Below, one piece after another: positions 1-11,713 of a DNA stretch of 64,000 nucleotides; the first letter of the stretch is position 1, and each line of letters starts with the position of its first letter. Both the position numbers and the translations under genes were made by a program. A model generated the notes under the pieces. The model did no database searches. It saw only the letters and a list, made by a program, of their open reading frames with translations, and was not told where the DNA came from. The stretch comes from Dermatemys mawii (lineage: Eukaryota > Chordata > Testudines > Dermatemydidae): NCBI GenBank assembly GCA_007922305.1, contig ML677366.1, positions 13,482,910 to 13,546,909 on the forward strand, given 5' to 3'.

Positions 1-496
1 GCCTGCCTCGGCCAGGGCAGGACACAGAGATGCTTCAGTTGCCTCTGCCTGTTGGAATCTTAGGGCAAGAGCTCCCAGAGGAGCTGAGCTCCTCACTGCT
101 CCTGCCATCCCCCTACTGGCCCCACCTGCCCCTCTGGCATCATCTGCTTGCCCTACAACTTCCAGTCCTTTCACCCACCTCTTATCCTCACCCCTTACAT
201 CATTCTTACACCTGGCCCCTGGCAGCAGCTGGATACACTGGGGCAAATGGCTCCAGGCTCCTGCCTCCCATCACCCAAAGAGGTTGCGGGACATCAGCCC
301 ACTCTGCTGGGTGTAAGACGGTGGGGCTGGATGCTGCATGGAGCCCTATCTCTTACTTGACAGCAGGCCTGCGGGTGGGACATGGGCTACTTTCAATGCA
401 AGGAGGATATGGATCTGCCCACAGGAGTTGGGGGGGGGGTGTCCTTGTCCCCAGCGTGGGGAGAGTAGGTTAGTGGAGAGGAAGGGAGCGCTCCAC
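1..496. other. RLBP1 intron 3 (partial)
   Basis: This lies downstream of the 497-701 exon in the RLBP1 direction. No further RLBP1 exon is recognisable before the window edge. Overlapping ORFs here have no family signature. Confidence 0.6.
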
Positions 497-701
497 CTTT
501 TAGGAGCTCATAAGCTCTGTTGACGTCGAACTTGCGGGCGCGGATGAAGCGAAGGAAGAAGGCGTCGTCCTTTCCTTTCACCTTCTCTGCCACTGCCTTG
601 CACATGTCCTCCCCACCGCTGGCTCTCTCTCGCACCAGCTCCCGGAGCTCCTGCACGGCCGACTCCCGCTTCTCCTCAGTCTCGTTCAGCTCGTCCTTTG
701 C
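497..701 (-). CDS. RLBP1: RLBP1 coding exon 3 (start of CRAL-TRIO N domain)
   Basis: 205 nt, residues 48-115 plus 1 nt. The acceptor is ccctag before GCAAAGGAC (AKDELNE) and the donor is AAAG followed by gtgg. It encodes an acidic/basic helix ([16 protein letters not shown]) followed by [20 protein letters not shown], the CRAL-TRIO N hallmark. The final Gly codon is split, as expected for continuation beyond the window edge. Confidence 0.95.
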
Positions 702-3700
702 CTAGGGCGGGGTGGAAGGAGACAGGTGCCTGACGCAGCAGCAGCAGTACTTAAAGGGAGCAAGGCCCCTGGACCCATGACTGCATGTCCTCCTGCCCCC
801 GAAGCGCAGGCTCCTGCGGGTGACTTCATGTGCCATTTGCTACTGCTTTACAGGACCCCGGACTCCCCCGCTTCCTGCCAGCCTGTGCCGTCATCCTAGA
901 CCCAGGGGCTCTGTCAGTGCCCTGGCCTCCAAGCCTCCTGTGAGGGACTCACTCATCACCTGCATTAGCATCAGCTGCAAGAGGAGATAATGTAGGATGC
1001 CTGAGCACCAAGAGGTGGTTTTAGGTTTGACATTAGTGAGGGGCTATGTTACTGCTCATGAAATGGATATCTGGCCGCAGCTAGGCAGAGCAGAGTCGGG
1101 CTGTGCAGACCCTCCCCTCACTGCTCTTTGAATGTCCTTCTGATTAACCTTATCTAGCCAAACGGGTTTCCACGGCACCTCAGTCCTGCCTTAAAGCACC
1201 CTCGTCGCCCCACATCTTTGCTATCCCAATCTAGGGGCTCCACCCCGCTCTGCAGATTCACCTCCAGCCTGTCTTGTCCCCTCCCCGCCCCCGCTCTCAC
1301 TACTCGCCTTTCTTGAGCATTGTCAGATCCCCACGAGGGGCACAAAGACGCCTGCTCCCCATTTGCCTGTTACCCCTCACCAGTTAGAGCAGTGTTGCTC
1401 CCCAGTCCTGAAGACCTTGGCTCTGCTCTGGGGTGGAGGATTTGGGACAGTGTCTCTGCCTTGCTTGGCAGATTCCATGTCATCACCTGCCTTGTTCTCT
1501 GTGACTGGCCTGTGACCTGTTGGCCACATCACTCCTCGAGTCCCAGATTATGGAGGGGGGCAGCTGTGCCGAAGTCACTGTGAGGGCTCGGTGTCCCGTC
1601 TCTCATCCTTAAATGAAGCTCCTGTGAGGAAGCTTCTAGAGCTGCTCCCTCAGACAAAGGATCCATTGGAGGGATTTCCTCTAAGATCAAAGCAGATGAA
1701 TCCCCTTCCTCACTCTGCTGGAGGGGACACAGCCTACACCCCACAACTAAGCCTTATCCCCCTCCTCTGTCACACCTTCCCTCTGCCTCCTTGTGGCTGG
1801 GACTTAGCCACCTGCTTCCCCCCTACACTTGTTCCCTGCTCTCTCACTACCCGATGGGTTCGTTTGTGGGGGGACAGTCCCAGAAACACAGCAAAGGGGT
1901 TGTATGCATGCCCTGGCAGGTATGGGGTTAAAGCACATCCCCAGACAACCATCTCTCCTTGCGCTCTGCTAGCCAGCAGGGGCTCCTGGCAAGGACCCCG
2001 AGGAGCCTCATTAGCTGGCAACCAAGTAGTAGAGGGGTGGGGTACAAGCCTCAGAGGAAGAGGCAGCCATGCAAGTATATTGTGTACAGCCCGGCCAGCC
2101 GGAGAAGGGCACTCTGGCCTGGTGGGGTGCTCAGTGGCATCTGGCCAGCATGGTCAGCAGCACTTGTGGAGGTGGGGAAGGACCAGGGTCTTGCCTGAGT
2201 AATGGGAGTAATGTGGGGCTGGGAACGTTGATAGGTAGAAGGGGACAATGAACAGGGGCAGAGGCTCAGATGGTTCAAAGGAGAATCTGTCCCGTTCCCA
2301 TCTCCTTGGTACCTCCTGCCCCGTCACTTGCTTCCCACCCCCCGGTATGTGACCTCCCCATGGGCCTGGCTTCCCCTGCCCCTTCTCCCATGCTGTGAGT
2401 CTCACCTTCTGAATGGTGTGCAGGGGGACTTTGTCACACTTTCCGAAGACGGGGCCGTGGTCCTTTGTGGTGAGTCGCTCGAGTTTGGCGCGAAGGGCTT
2501 GCTCCTCCTCAGAGATGATCCGGAACGTTCCAGTCTGGGAGCAAAACCACAGCCAGGCGAGAAAGCGTTGCAAAGCTCGCCCCGTGAAGTGCCCCGGCTG
2601 TCCCTCTTCCAGGCCCAGGCCGGGGCTGTGCATGCAGTAAGCCCTGAGGGCAGAGACGCCTACTGTGCCCACGGCAACATATGAGATGCCAGCTCCCTGC
2701 ACTGACTTATCTAGCAAAGGTAACAGGATCACCATGGAAGTCGGGGATGGGAGGGTTCCCTCGGGCTGGGGCGGGTAATGGGGTCTGTGATGGGATCAGC
2801 AGGGGGGAGGGTCCCTTGGGCTCAAGGAGGTAATGGGGTATGTGTTGAGGTCAGTGGGGGAAAGGTTCTCTTGGGCTTGAGGTGGTAATGGGGTCTGTGT
2901 TGGGGTCAGTGGGGGGAGGGTTCCCTCGGGCTGGGGCGGGTAATGGGGTCTGTGATGGGATCAGCAGGGGGGAGGGTTTCCTCGGGCTGGGGGAGGTAAT
3001 GGGATCAGGAGGGGGAGGGTCCCTTGGGCTCAAGGAGGTAATGGGGTCTGTGTTGAGGTCAGTGGTGGGGAAGGTTCCCTTGGGCTCGAGGAGGTAATAG
3101 GGTCTGGGCTGGGGTCAGCAGCGGGACGGCTCCCTCAGATTGTAAGAAGTGTCAGGGCTCGGTTCTGGTTTATATGGGGAAAGAGGTTGTTATGGGAACT
3201 GTGTCAGAGCTGGACAAGGAGAAGGTTCCCTCTGTCACTATGTTTTGGCTCCTGCACTTAATGTGGGCTGACAGTAAATCTAGTTTATATTTGAAAAAAG
3301 CCTTGAAGATTGGCAAATGCCTTTATTCTGTGCCCGCAAATCCCACATTGGCACATGCAATCACCTGGGTAAATGGCATGGCAATATTTTGTGGGTGCCT
3401 TTGAAGAAACCCTGAGGAAATGTGATCATTGCGGTCTCATTGTGAGCCACAGGAGCTGCTCAGAGAACACACCCTTTCTATCCTGTTCCAGCTCTGTGGA
3501 AAATGGGGTGGGGGTCTGACTGTTAGCTTGAGAAACAGAAGGTGCTGGTGACACCCAGGAAGGGTCGGGGAAAGGGAGCAGGAGGATGGAAGAAGTGATT
3601 AGGGCTGGAGAAAAACAGGAGAAGGAACTGAGCTTCCTGATGGCTGGAGCTCTAGGCTGTAAAGTAGGAGAAGAAATGGGCCTAAAAGGCACGTAGGCAG

Positions 3701-4142
3701 ACGACGTGTTCTCACACAGTGGATCCGAGTCAGTCACTGCAGTAGGATGCCAGCCAGTGGGACATTTCCAGCCCGCTAGATGTTGCACTCCACTGCACTA
3801 AGATATTTCCATAGTTTCCAGTCCATGCAGTGAACGCTATATAAATACCTGCACGCCACTAGCTCACTGCCCTGACCATTCAGAACAGCATCAGTTTGTG
3901 TGTGTGTAGGCCCATTAACATTAATGCTGATCCAACCTGAGATCCCCCCACAAAGCTGGCTGAGAAACTGGGGAGTCAGGCTCTTGTGCACTGTGGAGAA
4001 GGAACGTTTACAGCCCAGCTGGCTTTCCCCAGCTCTGTGAATGAACGGAGAGCAATGGGCCATTCTTGGCCCGAGTTCCCTGTACTGCAGGGGAGGGAAC
4101 AGCGCAGAGCTGAACAATGGAAGTACTCACTATTGCAGACAT
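497..4142 (-). CDS. RLBP1: RLBP1, cellular retinaldehyde-binding protein (CRALBP), 5' part of the coding region
   Basis: Coding exons on the minus strand are 4142-4131, 2534-2406 and 701-497. They join in frame with GT-AG introns to 115 residues plus one base of a split Gly codon. The product carries 11-cis-retinal/retinol in the visual cycle of retinal pigment epithelium and Mueller glia; this is known for the family. The sequence shows the characteristic N-terminus (MSAITGTFR then [20 protein letters not shown]) and the start of the CRAL-TRIO N domain ([20 protein letters not shown]). The ligand-binding CRAL-TRIO lipid-binding domain is encoded left of base 1, so roughly the first third of a protein of about 317 residues is present. 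No stop or frameshift interrupts it. The next gene, FANCI, is divergently arranged across about 15 kb. Confidence 0.95.
702..2405. other. RLBP1 intron 2-3 interval, no feature recognised
   Basis: An intron of 1704 nt between coding exons 2 and 3, moderately GC-rich. The ORFs across it show no conserved domain and no splice-linked homology. Confidence 0.6.
2406..2534 (-). CDS. RLBP1: RLBP1 coding exon 2
   Basis: 129 nt, phase 0 at both ends, 43 codons (residues 5-47). The acceptor is tcccag and the donor is CAGAAG followed by gtgag. It reads [20 protein letters not shown] and [20 protein letters not shown], ending IQK. It is nearly identical in pattern to the N-terminal segment of other vertebrate CRALBPs. 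Confidence 0.95.
2745..3150. repeat. Minisatellite, about 55-bp unit, about 7 copies, in an RLBP1 intron
   Basis: The phrase GTAATGGGG recurs at about 2775, 2830, 2885, 2940, 2995, 3038 and 3094, a 55-bp period with one short unit. It alternates with GGGAGGGTTCCCT-type G-rich blocks. The plus strand is strongly G-rich. The array lies between RLBP1 coding exons 1 and 2. Confidence 0.85.
3151..4130. other. Rest of RLBP1 intron between the ATG exon and coding exon 2
   Basis: Unique-looking intronic sequence with a short GT run near 3898-3907. No exon or repeat family is recognised. Confidence 0.5.
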
Positions 4143-4168
4143 GCTGCTTCCTTATCGTCCTCAGGACA
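4131..4168 (-). CDS. RLBP1: RLBP1 exon with the start codon (38 nt, only 12 coding)
   Basis: On the minus strand a pyrimidine tract and CAG acceptor (4171-4169) precede 26 nt of 5'UTR. Then come ATG TCT GCA ATA (4142-4131) and a perfect GTGAGT donor (4130-4125). MSAI joins in phase 0 to TGTFR of the next exon, matching the short pre-GTFR leader of human CRALBP (MSEGV). It is too short for ORF callers; the splice signals and the homologous junction make the call. Confidence 0.85.
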
Positions 4169-6512
4169 CTGAAAGAGAGAAGGAAGAATCCCACATTAAC
4201 ACTAGCTGGAGAAGCATTTCTAAAGCTTTCCCCAGCCCCAACACCTGCCCTGGATAACAGCCAGGAAGCTGGGCCCTGCCTGAACTCATTCCACCTGCTC
4301 TGCAGGGCTCAGGAGAAGGAATGGAGAATTTGTCCGGAGATGGGATGTAAATGGGATTCGCCATCAGATGCCCACCTCCCCCCTTCACTTAATTAAGATA
4401 ATAATTTAATGCCACCTTCTCTCCATGGAACTCAAGCCATTTTATAAATATTAAGTTTAACATTTGTCAAAGTAGCCTTGGAATTTGGGTGTCTGTATTC
4501 CGACTCCTGGGGACTGATTGCAGGGGTGCTGAGGACTCACAGTTCCTATCTGGGGTTTTGGCAAACTGCATTCTGAGCAATAAGGAGGTCCCAGTGGGCA
4601 TCACTACAGACCCCATGAGCTCAGTCAGTTCCATCTTGTTCATTCATGGAAGACAGAAAGACATAGCTCCATTGTGGTCAGGAAGCAAACGGAGGAATTC
4701 TATACAGCACTGCTGGTACCAGTGCAGGGAGCCAGCTGAGAATTTCATCTGGCAACCAATCCATAAAGGATCTGGTGAGAGTCACTTTGGCTGTGGAATA
4801 TTTTAAGCCAGAGGCATCTGATGAAGGTCAGAGGGGGGACATGGATCAGCGTTCATGTCTTGCTCCCTGTCAGTACCCGGCCTGGGCCGGGGAAGCCAAT
4901 GATACAACCAGCGGACCAAATTCGGCTCTGAATCCTGGTTATGATGTGACACCTGAGCTACATTGTGCATATACTAAGAAGAAGGTCAGATAGTCCCAGA
5001 TAGGTTTCTGGTGGAGGTTTCACGCAGCCCTGTGGTGCCTCCATAAAGCTAGAAGAGTCTTTCCAGGATGGCCAGTCTAATGTCTTGTGCTGTCAGCATT
5101 GCCTAGTAGGGTTGCTCAATTCCCAGGAAGATGTCTTCCCACTTCAAATTCTCTACGTGACTCCATGGCTCCCCATTCTCTAATACAAGGGTTACAGCTG
5201 GACCACAAGAGTCTTTGCAGGGACATGAAGAGGAATGCACAGAACCCCCTCTTGTAATCTGAGGCAATATCTTGAGTTCATGCTTTTCATGTGAGAGCAG
5301 TTCCCCAGACCTGCCCAAGGTTTTATGAAGAGCAGCAATATATGTGATTTCTATCAAGTCCTTAATCCCAAAGAACCCAGAGTGCTTTCCAAACTATGGA
5401 CCTACTTCCTGACTTTGCTGGGGCAGCACAAATATAACTGGGAGAAGAACTTGCCCCTCTGTCTAGGAATCATTTCATCCTCCACTGATGCACAGCTATT
5501 TCAGTCCTGGGGTACCCTACACAGTGCTGCCAGTGCTTTGGATCCTGAACTGCAGAACCCCCTGCTATTCTTGTCCTGAGCCCTGCACTCAGCTCTGTGC
5601 TTGGACTTCAAACCCCTGGACAGCAAACCAACACAGCATCTCTTCCCTGCATGATCCACTCTATCAGATAGAGATTCCTCAGTTCTCTGACAGGCAGATG
5701 CATCTATTTCCCCTTATTGCCAGATCCTAACTGTGAAGGATCCTGTTTGAATGCATCAGACAGAAAATAATTCTCCTTCTTCAACTTCCACCCACAGACA
5801 GTAAGACTCTTCATTATGCTTGTTGCCCAGCTCCCTGTTCCCTGCCGGAGGTGGGTTGATGTTTCTGCTTGACTTGCCATTCAAGTCCTCTTTGGAAAGT
5901 CCGATCCATTTCCACAGCGGGACCAGAGGTGATGTTACTGGGGCTATCATATGGGCTGGGCAGAACCAGCAGGGAGCGTTCTGAATGGACAAACAGACCT
6001 TCCCTCCTCAGAACCCAAATGCCCTGTTCCTAAAGCTCCCAGGAGCAGCTGTAGGTAACTCAAGCACTAATGAGCAGCCCAGATGGACAGCCACTAAAGG
6101 CAGCTGTTTGTCAACACACAACAGGGAGGATGATCTGCAAGCACAAAGGTCTCCGCCAAGCTCCTCTGAACAGCTTCTGCTGCAGCAAGGAGACTGACGG
6201 TTGGCAGCAGCACTGCTTGGGGCCCTCCATCCTGTAGGACCCCCAGTCCCTCCTGTCAGTGAAACCAGTCTCTCTAGAGCTGTTCAGGTCAAAGCCACTC
6301 AGTCTACTACAGTGCTTTCCCCCTGCCTGTGGTTTATCAGACTGTGAAGGGAAGGAAGGGGAGCCATCTTGCATAGGGCATTTCAAACTACGTCTGGACT
6401 AAGCCCTGGAGAACTGGCTGTAGGGAACGATCCTGGGGTGCCTCCCGGGACCAAGGAGCGGGTCTGGTTTAACATCTCTGTTACTACGAGCCTGAGCCGC
6501 AGAGTCCCAAAT
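4169..6512. other. Putative RLBP1 intron 1
   Basis: Lies between the ATG exon and the putative untranslated exon. An AT-rich patch at 4389-4465 includes TTAATTAA. No coding exon or clear mobile element is seen. Confidence 0.45.
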
Positions 6513-6518
6513 ACTTAC

Positions 6519-6640
6519 CGGGCCGCGAGAAGCCAAACCGTCCTGGAGGAGTCAGCGTGTGCAGTCGGGGGGCACCAGAGCGGAGACCTAACACAGACAG
6601 CGAGGGAGTGAGCAGGGCTGGATGGAGCAGGGGAAACCCA
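6519..6640 (-). other. RLBP1: Putative RLBP1 5' untranslated exon 1 (5' end uncertain)
   Basis: On the minus strand a GC-rich stretch ends in CGGCCCG followed by a consensus GTAAGT donor (6518-6513). This is the only strong donor in a promoter-like setting upstream of the ATG exon. The transcription start is not visible, so 6640 is approximate. There is no ATG-led coding potential. Evidence is splice signal and context only. Confidence 0.4.
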
Positions 6641-6725
6641 GGCGAAAGCTTTGTAGAGTCACCGGGTTGGGATTAGGCCGTCACAAGGCATCACTCACAG
6701 CAGCTTTTTAATTAAGTCCACTCAA
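6641..6725 (-). promoter_or_regulatory. Candidate RLBP1 promoter with OTX/CRX-type site
   Basis: Directly upstream of the putative exon 1 on the minus strand lie CCTAATCCC (plus strand gggattagg, 6670-6678), the TAATCC core bound by OTX2/CRX, and an AT-rich homeodomain-like TTAATTAA at 6709-6716. RLBP1 is known to be driven in retina by photoreceptor/RPE homeodomain factors. The match fits this but is short. Confidence 0.35.
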
Positions 6726-9700
6726 AGCAGGCAAGAGACCCCATTAAAAAATACAAAAGGCAGATGAGGAGTGGGAGGAGGGAAACAAGTGGCCTCTTGG
6801 CTGGTGGGTAAGGGGGGAGGACAGAGAGGGAGCCAGTGGGATCTTGGGCCGATTAGTGAAGTATAAAAGCTTCTTATTGTGTAACGGGGCCTTGCTCATT
6901 AGCGTGCGGCAGTGTGGAAAGAGGAGTGGGAGGCAGAGAAAGTGGGCAGAGTGCCACTCCCCGCTCCTGCAAAAACTCCCTCTGTATGCTCTAATGCAGA
7001 GAGACATAGCTCCATGGCAGCGGTCACTGAACGGAGACTAAGGGGGCTGGGTGGGAGCAATGGAGAGAGGGCAAAGCCCTGGGTGTGTGTGTGTGTGTCC
7101 TCCATGTTTTGGCTCATCTCTGCTCCCACCCAGGTGCTCAGGGATATAAGCAATCGCCAGGTTGCTCCCAAGTCCTGCCATTGGACTCACAGATGCATTA
7201 GCTGTTAGAATTCCTGAGTGAATTTGGTCAGGAAAGTGTGAGGAGCTGGCCCCAGGGAAACAGAACTGGGCAGAGTGCATGGAGGTGCTGGTAGCCTGCC
7301 CCACACAGCTCTGCTGCTCCTCCACCCTGACCTGCATACCCCTTGCTTGTCCAGCACTGGTTTCCACATGCTCAGCTCTGCCAATGCACCTCACCTACAG
7401 CACCTCCACTCCTCTGCTATCCCACCCTGAGGCCTTGGCTGGGCCCTGTGTGCCTGCCAGTGCGGATGAGCAAAGCACAGCTGTTCTGTGTATCTGTTTC
7501 TTTTTATAAATTAAAGTGAGGTTAGAATTTGTAAATGACCCTCATGCAAACGTAGAGAGAGTGAACTGTGGATGCAACCCTTCCCTCTCGCTATGGAGCA
7601 TTACGATGTAGGCACCGAGTCGGTAATTACCAAACATCCCAGCCTTGGTGCACAATGCCGCTGTGATACAACGAGACTTGGAACAGAGGCAGCCTTTAAT
7701 GATGTTTATTGCCAAAGGCAAGACAGTAACTTTCCCCACAGGAGGCCATCTAACTGCAACTGAACAAAGAGAGTATCAGAAGGGTAGCCGTGTTAGTCTG
7801 GATCTGCAACATCTGATGAAGTGGGAATAGGCTGGAAAATGGCGCCTCTTCATCTGCTTTGTTCAGTTGGCCAAAGGTAAGCCTCTCGGACTTGTTCACT
7901 TCTAAAGGGGCCTCCTGGTTTCTCATGTATTTGGGCTGCAGTGGGTTCCCTCTCCCATTCACCAAGCTTTAGTTTTTAGCTGTGATGGGGTGGACCCTCC
8001 TTTTTCTTGTGTTGTCCGACTCACCAGCCAGCTACATTGACCAAGAACTCCAAGACCCACCAAGAACTTGCTGTAAAATGAGGCTGATTCTGGTTTGACC
8101 CTCACTCCCATATAGCTGCCCCTTTGGACTTTCCCAAGGACAGTTCACTAACATGCCCATAATGTTTCTGGCCCATGTCAAAAGCTGCAGGGTGCGTTCT
8201 GGAGCTGACTGAATTCCAGCCTGCTATGGGCATGTCCTATTGGCAGTTTCTCAGTCTCTGCTTCATAGCCAGGAGATTTCTGAGGATGAAATTCCAATGG
8301 AGCCCAAAAATCTCCCACCTGACCCCTCTTCCCAAATAATTCTCAGAGCTGAATGTGAGGACTCTTGCCAAAGCAGCCTTTTATCTGGGGAACTTGATTT
8401 CAGTGATCACTGGTCATCCCTCAGGCTCTCCTCCCCCATGCCCTCAGCTGACGTGAGAAGGGTATGATGGTCCCACTTGAACATCGAACTCAGAACTCTG
8501 GCACCCAGTCAAAGGGTTCTATTAGCCAGTGGGTGAATGGTAACGAAATTTGAAGCCCTCTCCTTGGGTTGCTAGCCAGCTTTGTATTAATTCATGCTAA
8601 GGACTCCGTATCTTTCCGTATCTTCTGGTCCTTTCGCTAGTGCTGCTGTGGACAAAATCTCTTCTCTCTTTAGTAAGAGGAGGATCTAACTTCCCCTTGG
8701 AGGACACTTCATCCTTGGGAACAAGGTAAGTGAATACAAGGGCCCATTGAGAACCACTCGATCTTAGCCAGGCTCTTATTCTGAAGGAGGTTTCTGAAGG
8801 GAGCTCTGGCTAAGTGGCTGATGCAGGAATGAAGGGTTTTACACAAGGCATGTTTTGTAACACTGCTGGGATTTAAGGATTTGAATTCCATATTGTTGCA
8901 CTGCAAACGGAATTGAAACCCTGCAGGGAAGGAGGGAGAAAGGAGACACATGACTCGGGATGGGGGCAGGCCTGGGGAGGAACGAGCTTCTGCCAAAATC
9001 ACCATAGTTTGATACTCCACCATCCAGGGATTTGACACTCCGGCATCTGCTGGTTCACAGTTCCCACTGTAGGCTCTAATGCTACACCTTGCCCGTACTA
9101 AAATGTCTGGAGCATCCTCTACTCCTCTCTCACCCGCAGCTCAGCCCAGCTAGCAGGATGATGCCCAGTGCAAAGGGATATTGCTAATGCTGGGAATAAT
9201 GTCTGCTCTGGGAAGCCCAGTCAAGGATGTGCATGTGTGAGGCTCTTCAGGGAGGGTTCCCTAAGGTGTTGGCTTCCCCAGCTCCAGTCACAATGGAGGC
9301 TGGCTGGGAAGGTTCCGGATTCCTGGGAATCTCTCCTGCTTTAAAGGCGAGCGTTTCCCTCTTGACTTTAACAGGACCCATGAAAAGCACCTTCCAGATT
9401 CACTGTCCTGCCCACTGAGTAGTGTTCATCTCCAGTACAATGGGTCCATTGTGGTCGTTTGGGTGACCTGTTTGCAATCGATGGTGCCAGCGGCTGCTTT
9501 GTCTGTGAGTCAGTCAGAGCCCCTCACAAACAGGTTGTCAGAGTGGAGAAACTGATGATGATAAAACAAGCATTGTTCTGCCTCTGAGCAAGTCCAATTA
9601 TCACTAGGAGCTGCACAAGGGAACACCGGGCTCCTTCCTCCAGCTGGGAAGCCTTCTCCCTCTCTGGGGATCCCTGAGAAGCAGCAGAATGGAGAGGGGC

Positions 9701-9790
9701 ACAGGACCCCTAGCACGGCAAAGATCTTGTATTTATTGGCTCTTCTGTGGTGATCGTCACTATACCTGAGTCTCTTGCAGGCTGGGAGCT
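6726..9790. other. Intergenic DNA between RLBP1 and FANCI, left part
   Basis: No gene is recognised. It contains a short TG run at 7083-7098 and a Penelope-like 5' scrap at 7771-7829. ORFs up to 118 codons lack recognisable domains. Confidence 0.5.
7771..7829. mobile_element. Penelope-like element scrap
   Basis: The string gggtagccgtgttagtctgg followed by atctgatgaagtggga matches the turtle repeat seen in longer form at 18040-18345 and 19426-20334. Only about 60 bp remain, and two separate element segments are juxtaposed. Confidence 0.55.
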
Positions 9791-9895
9791 GGATCGGGAT
9801 CCCGCTCGGGTTGCTGAGGCCCAGTGAGATCATGTGACTTGCCCATGGTCACTCAGTGGTGCTGTGGCAGAGCTAGCAATTGGCCCCAAATCTCC
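9750..9895 (-). repeat. MIR SINE fragment, antisense
   Basis: The plus strand shows gtgacttgcccatggtcact and gtggcagagctagcaattgg, the reverse-complement MIR core signature. The copy is diverged. Confidence 0.6.
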
Positions 9896-10834
9896 TCAGT
9901 CCCATACAGCCTTCCTTCCTCTCAGAGATGCCTGGAGGCTGTGGTTCCTAAGGGGTTTGAGGCTGTGCTGAGTGGAAGCACAGAGCAGTGGGAGAAGTAG
10001 AATAGCAGACAAGAGAGACCAAGTGATCCTGATGGTCCTTGAGGCAGGTCTCTCCTGGCTGCTGCAGCCCTCCAGTAGCTGTAGTGGGGAGTGAGTGTCC
10101 CCTGCCCGGTGGGTAGAGGAACAGGATTCCAGGCTCCCTGGTAGTACTAGCTCTACAGATTCTGGGCTGAGGTGGGTTGCATTCAACATAATACTCCCAC
10201 TCAGTGCAGCAGCAGCTCAGCCCCTCTCCTCTCCTACTCCTGGGGAGCAGGAACCTGGGGGTGCCTTAGCGATGTGAGCTATTGACACAGATGGAGGCAC
10301 AAGAGGGGAGTTCTCTGAAAATGAGCAGAGCCGGCTGAGGCACATTGGGGCTGATTAGAAACAATGTTTAGTTGCCTGCCTCCTAACAGAGCCAGTTTCT
10401 GCCCATGATGATCACTTGGCTGGGTGGAAAATTGTGGGGAGGGGCAGGGAAAAGATCCTGTGGGGTGCTCCTCAGATTTCACAGCTCGTTCCCCTGAGAA
10501 ATGCATGTGCTGGTGGATCGGTGGGTCCCTCAGCCTCTGGTGTAGCATGGAGCCAGGCTGCATGTTCCAATCATGCTTAGCTGTTGGTTTATTGAGAGTT
10601 ACATTTTCAAGGCTTGCCTCAAGGAAAAGGATTGTTTTAAATGGAGCCCAAAGCAGCTCTGCTAACAAATGGCCTTTCCACCTCATCCATGGACACCTCC
10701 GGCCAGTCACTGGCAATGTGTCAGGGAAGGGAACATCCCTTTGTGACCCAGATTTGGCCCAAAACAATGTTTAGAAACTGCGTGTATATGTGGGTGTTAT
10801 GGAGAGAGAAAGTGGATCTTGTGTAGTAATCCGT

Positions 10835-11005
10835 GCTGGGGTACTAGGAGTCTCACTCTCTCAGATTCTCTTCCTGGCTCTGTCAGTGACTTGCAGTGTG
10901 ATCTTGGACAAGTCATGTCCTTGCTCTGTGCTTCAGTTTCCCCATCTGCGAAATGGGGACAGTAACACATACCCACCTCTATAGCATGTTTTAATTAAAG
11001 CTTCT
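10835..11005 (+). repeat. MIR SINE fragment, sense
   Basis: It has the classic MIR order: a serious degenerate 5' part, then cttggacaagtcatgtcctt, tcagtttccccatctg and aaatggggacagtaacac. It is an ancient amniote SINE, here with its 3' part intact. Confidence 0.75.
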
Positions 11006-11209
11006 AAAACACAGTGTGACCTTCAGATGAAAGATGCTAGAGATTTGGAATCCATTGTGACATGCAGCCTGGTGTATATGTTGCACCCCTGTCTGGATGG
11101 AGTCAGAGCTGTAATGTGTGTCATAGGCACTCTAGTGATAACAAGTAATGGAAATTCTCCTTTAGTTCAAGTGGAAGGGGCCTGTGCTTTCCCACAGGAA
11201 AATCTAGAT

Positions 11210-11713
11210 CAGATGTGGACAAACTATGGCCCATGGGCCACATCCGGCACCTGAGCTCCTGGCCGGGGAGGCTACCCCTGCGGCCCCTCCTCCACCTTCC
11301 CCCACAGCCTCAGCGCGGGGGTGTGGATAGGGGTAAGAGCTGACAGGGGACAGGGAGCAGGGGGGTTGGATAGGGAGTGGGGTCCTGGGGAGGCGATTAG
11401 GGTTGGAGGAGTTTCAGGATGGGGTGGTCAGGGGACAAGGAGTGGCGGGGGGAGGGTTGGGGATTCTGAGGGGGGCAGTCAGGGGACAGGGAGCAGGAGG
11501 GGATGGATAAGGAGTGAGGTCACGGGGAGGTGGTTAGGGGCGGGGGGTCCTGGGAGAGGTTCTGATGGGGGCAGTCAGGGGGTAGGAAATGGGAGGGGGC
11601 AGATAGGGGGTGGGAGCAAACTGTTTGGGGAGGCACAGCCTTCCATATCCGGCCCTCCATACAGTTTTGCAACCCTGAGGTGGCCCTCAGGCCAAAAAGT
11701 TTGCCCACCCCTG
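11210..11713. mobile_element. Non-autonomous hAT element with G-rich tandem core
   Basis: The termini CAGATGTGGACAAACT and AGTTTGCCCACCCCTG are imperfect inverted repeats. A perfect 8-bp target duplication ATCTAGAT lies at 11202-11209 and 11714-11721. The interior is a G-rich array built on gtcaggggacagggagcagg. Same family as 23633-24237 and 37615-38300. Confidence 0.9.

Noticed and set aside
1591..2735. ORFs of 203 (plus) and 193 (minus) codons in the RLBP1 region
   Set aside because: The plus frame has no recognisable domain. In the minus frame only the 43 codons of the real RLBP1 exon are conserved; the rest is intron.
7083..7098. Short GT, CT and TA runs here and near 3898, 28275, 38000, 51890 and 61145 as meaningful features
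   Set aside because: They are ordinary microsatellites with no positional signal beyond being intronic or intergenic.
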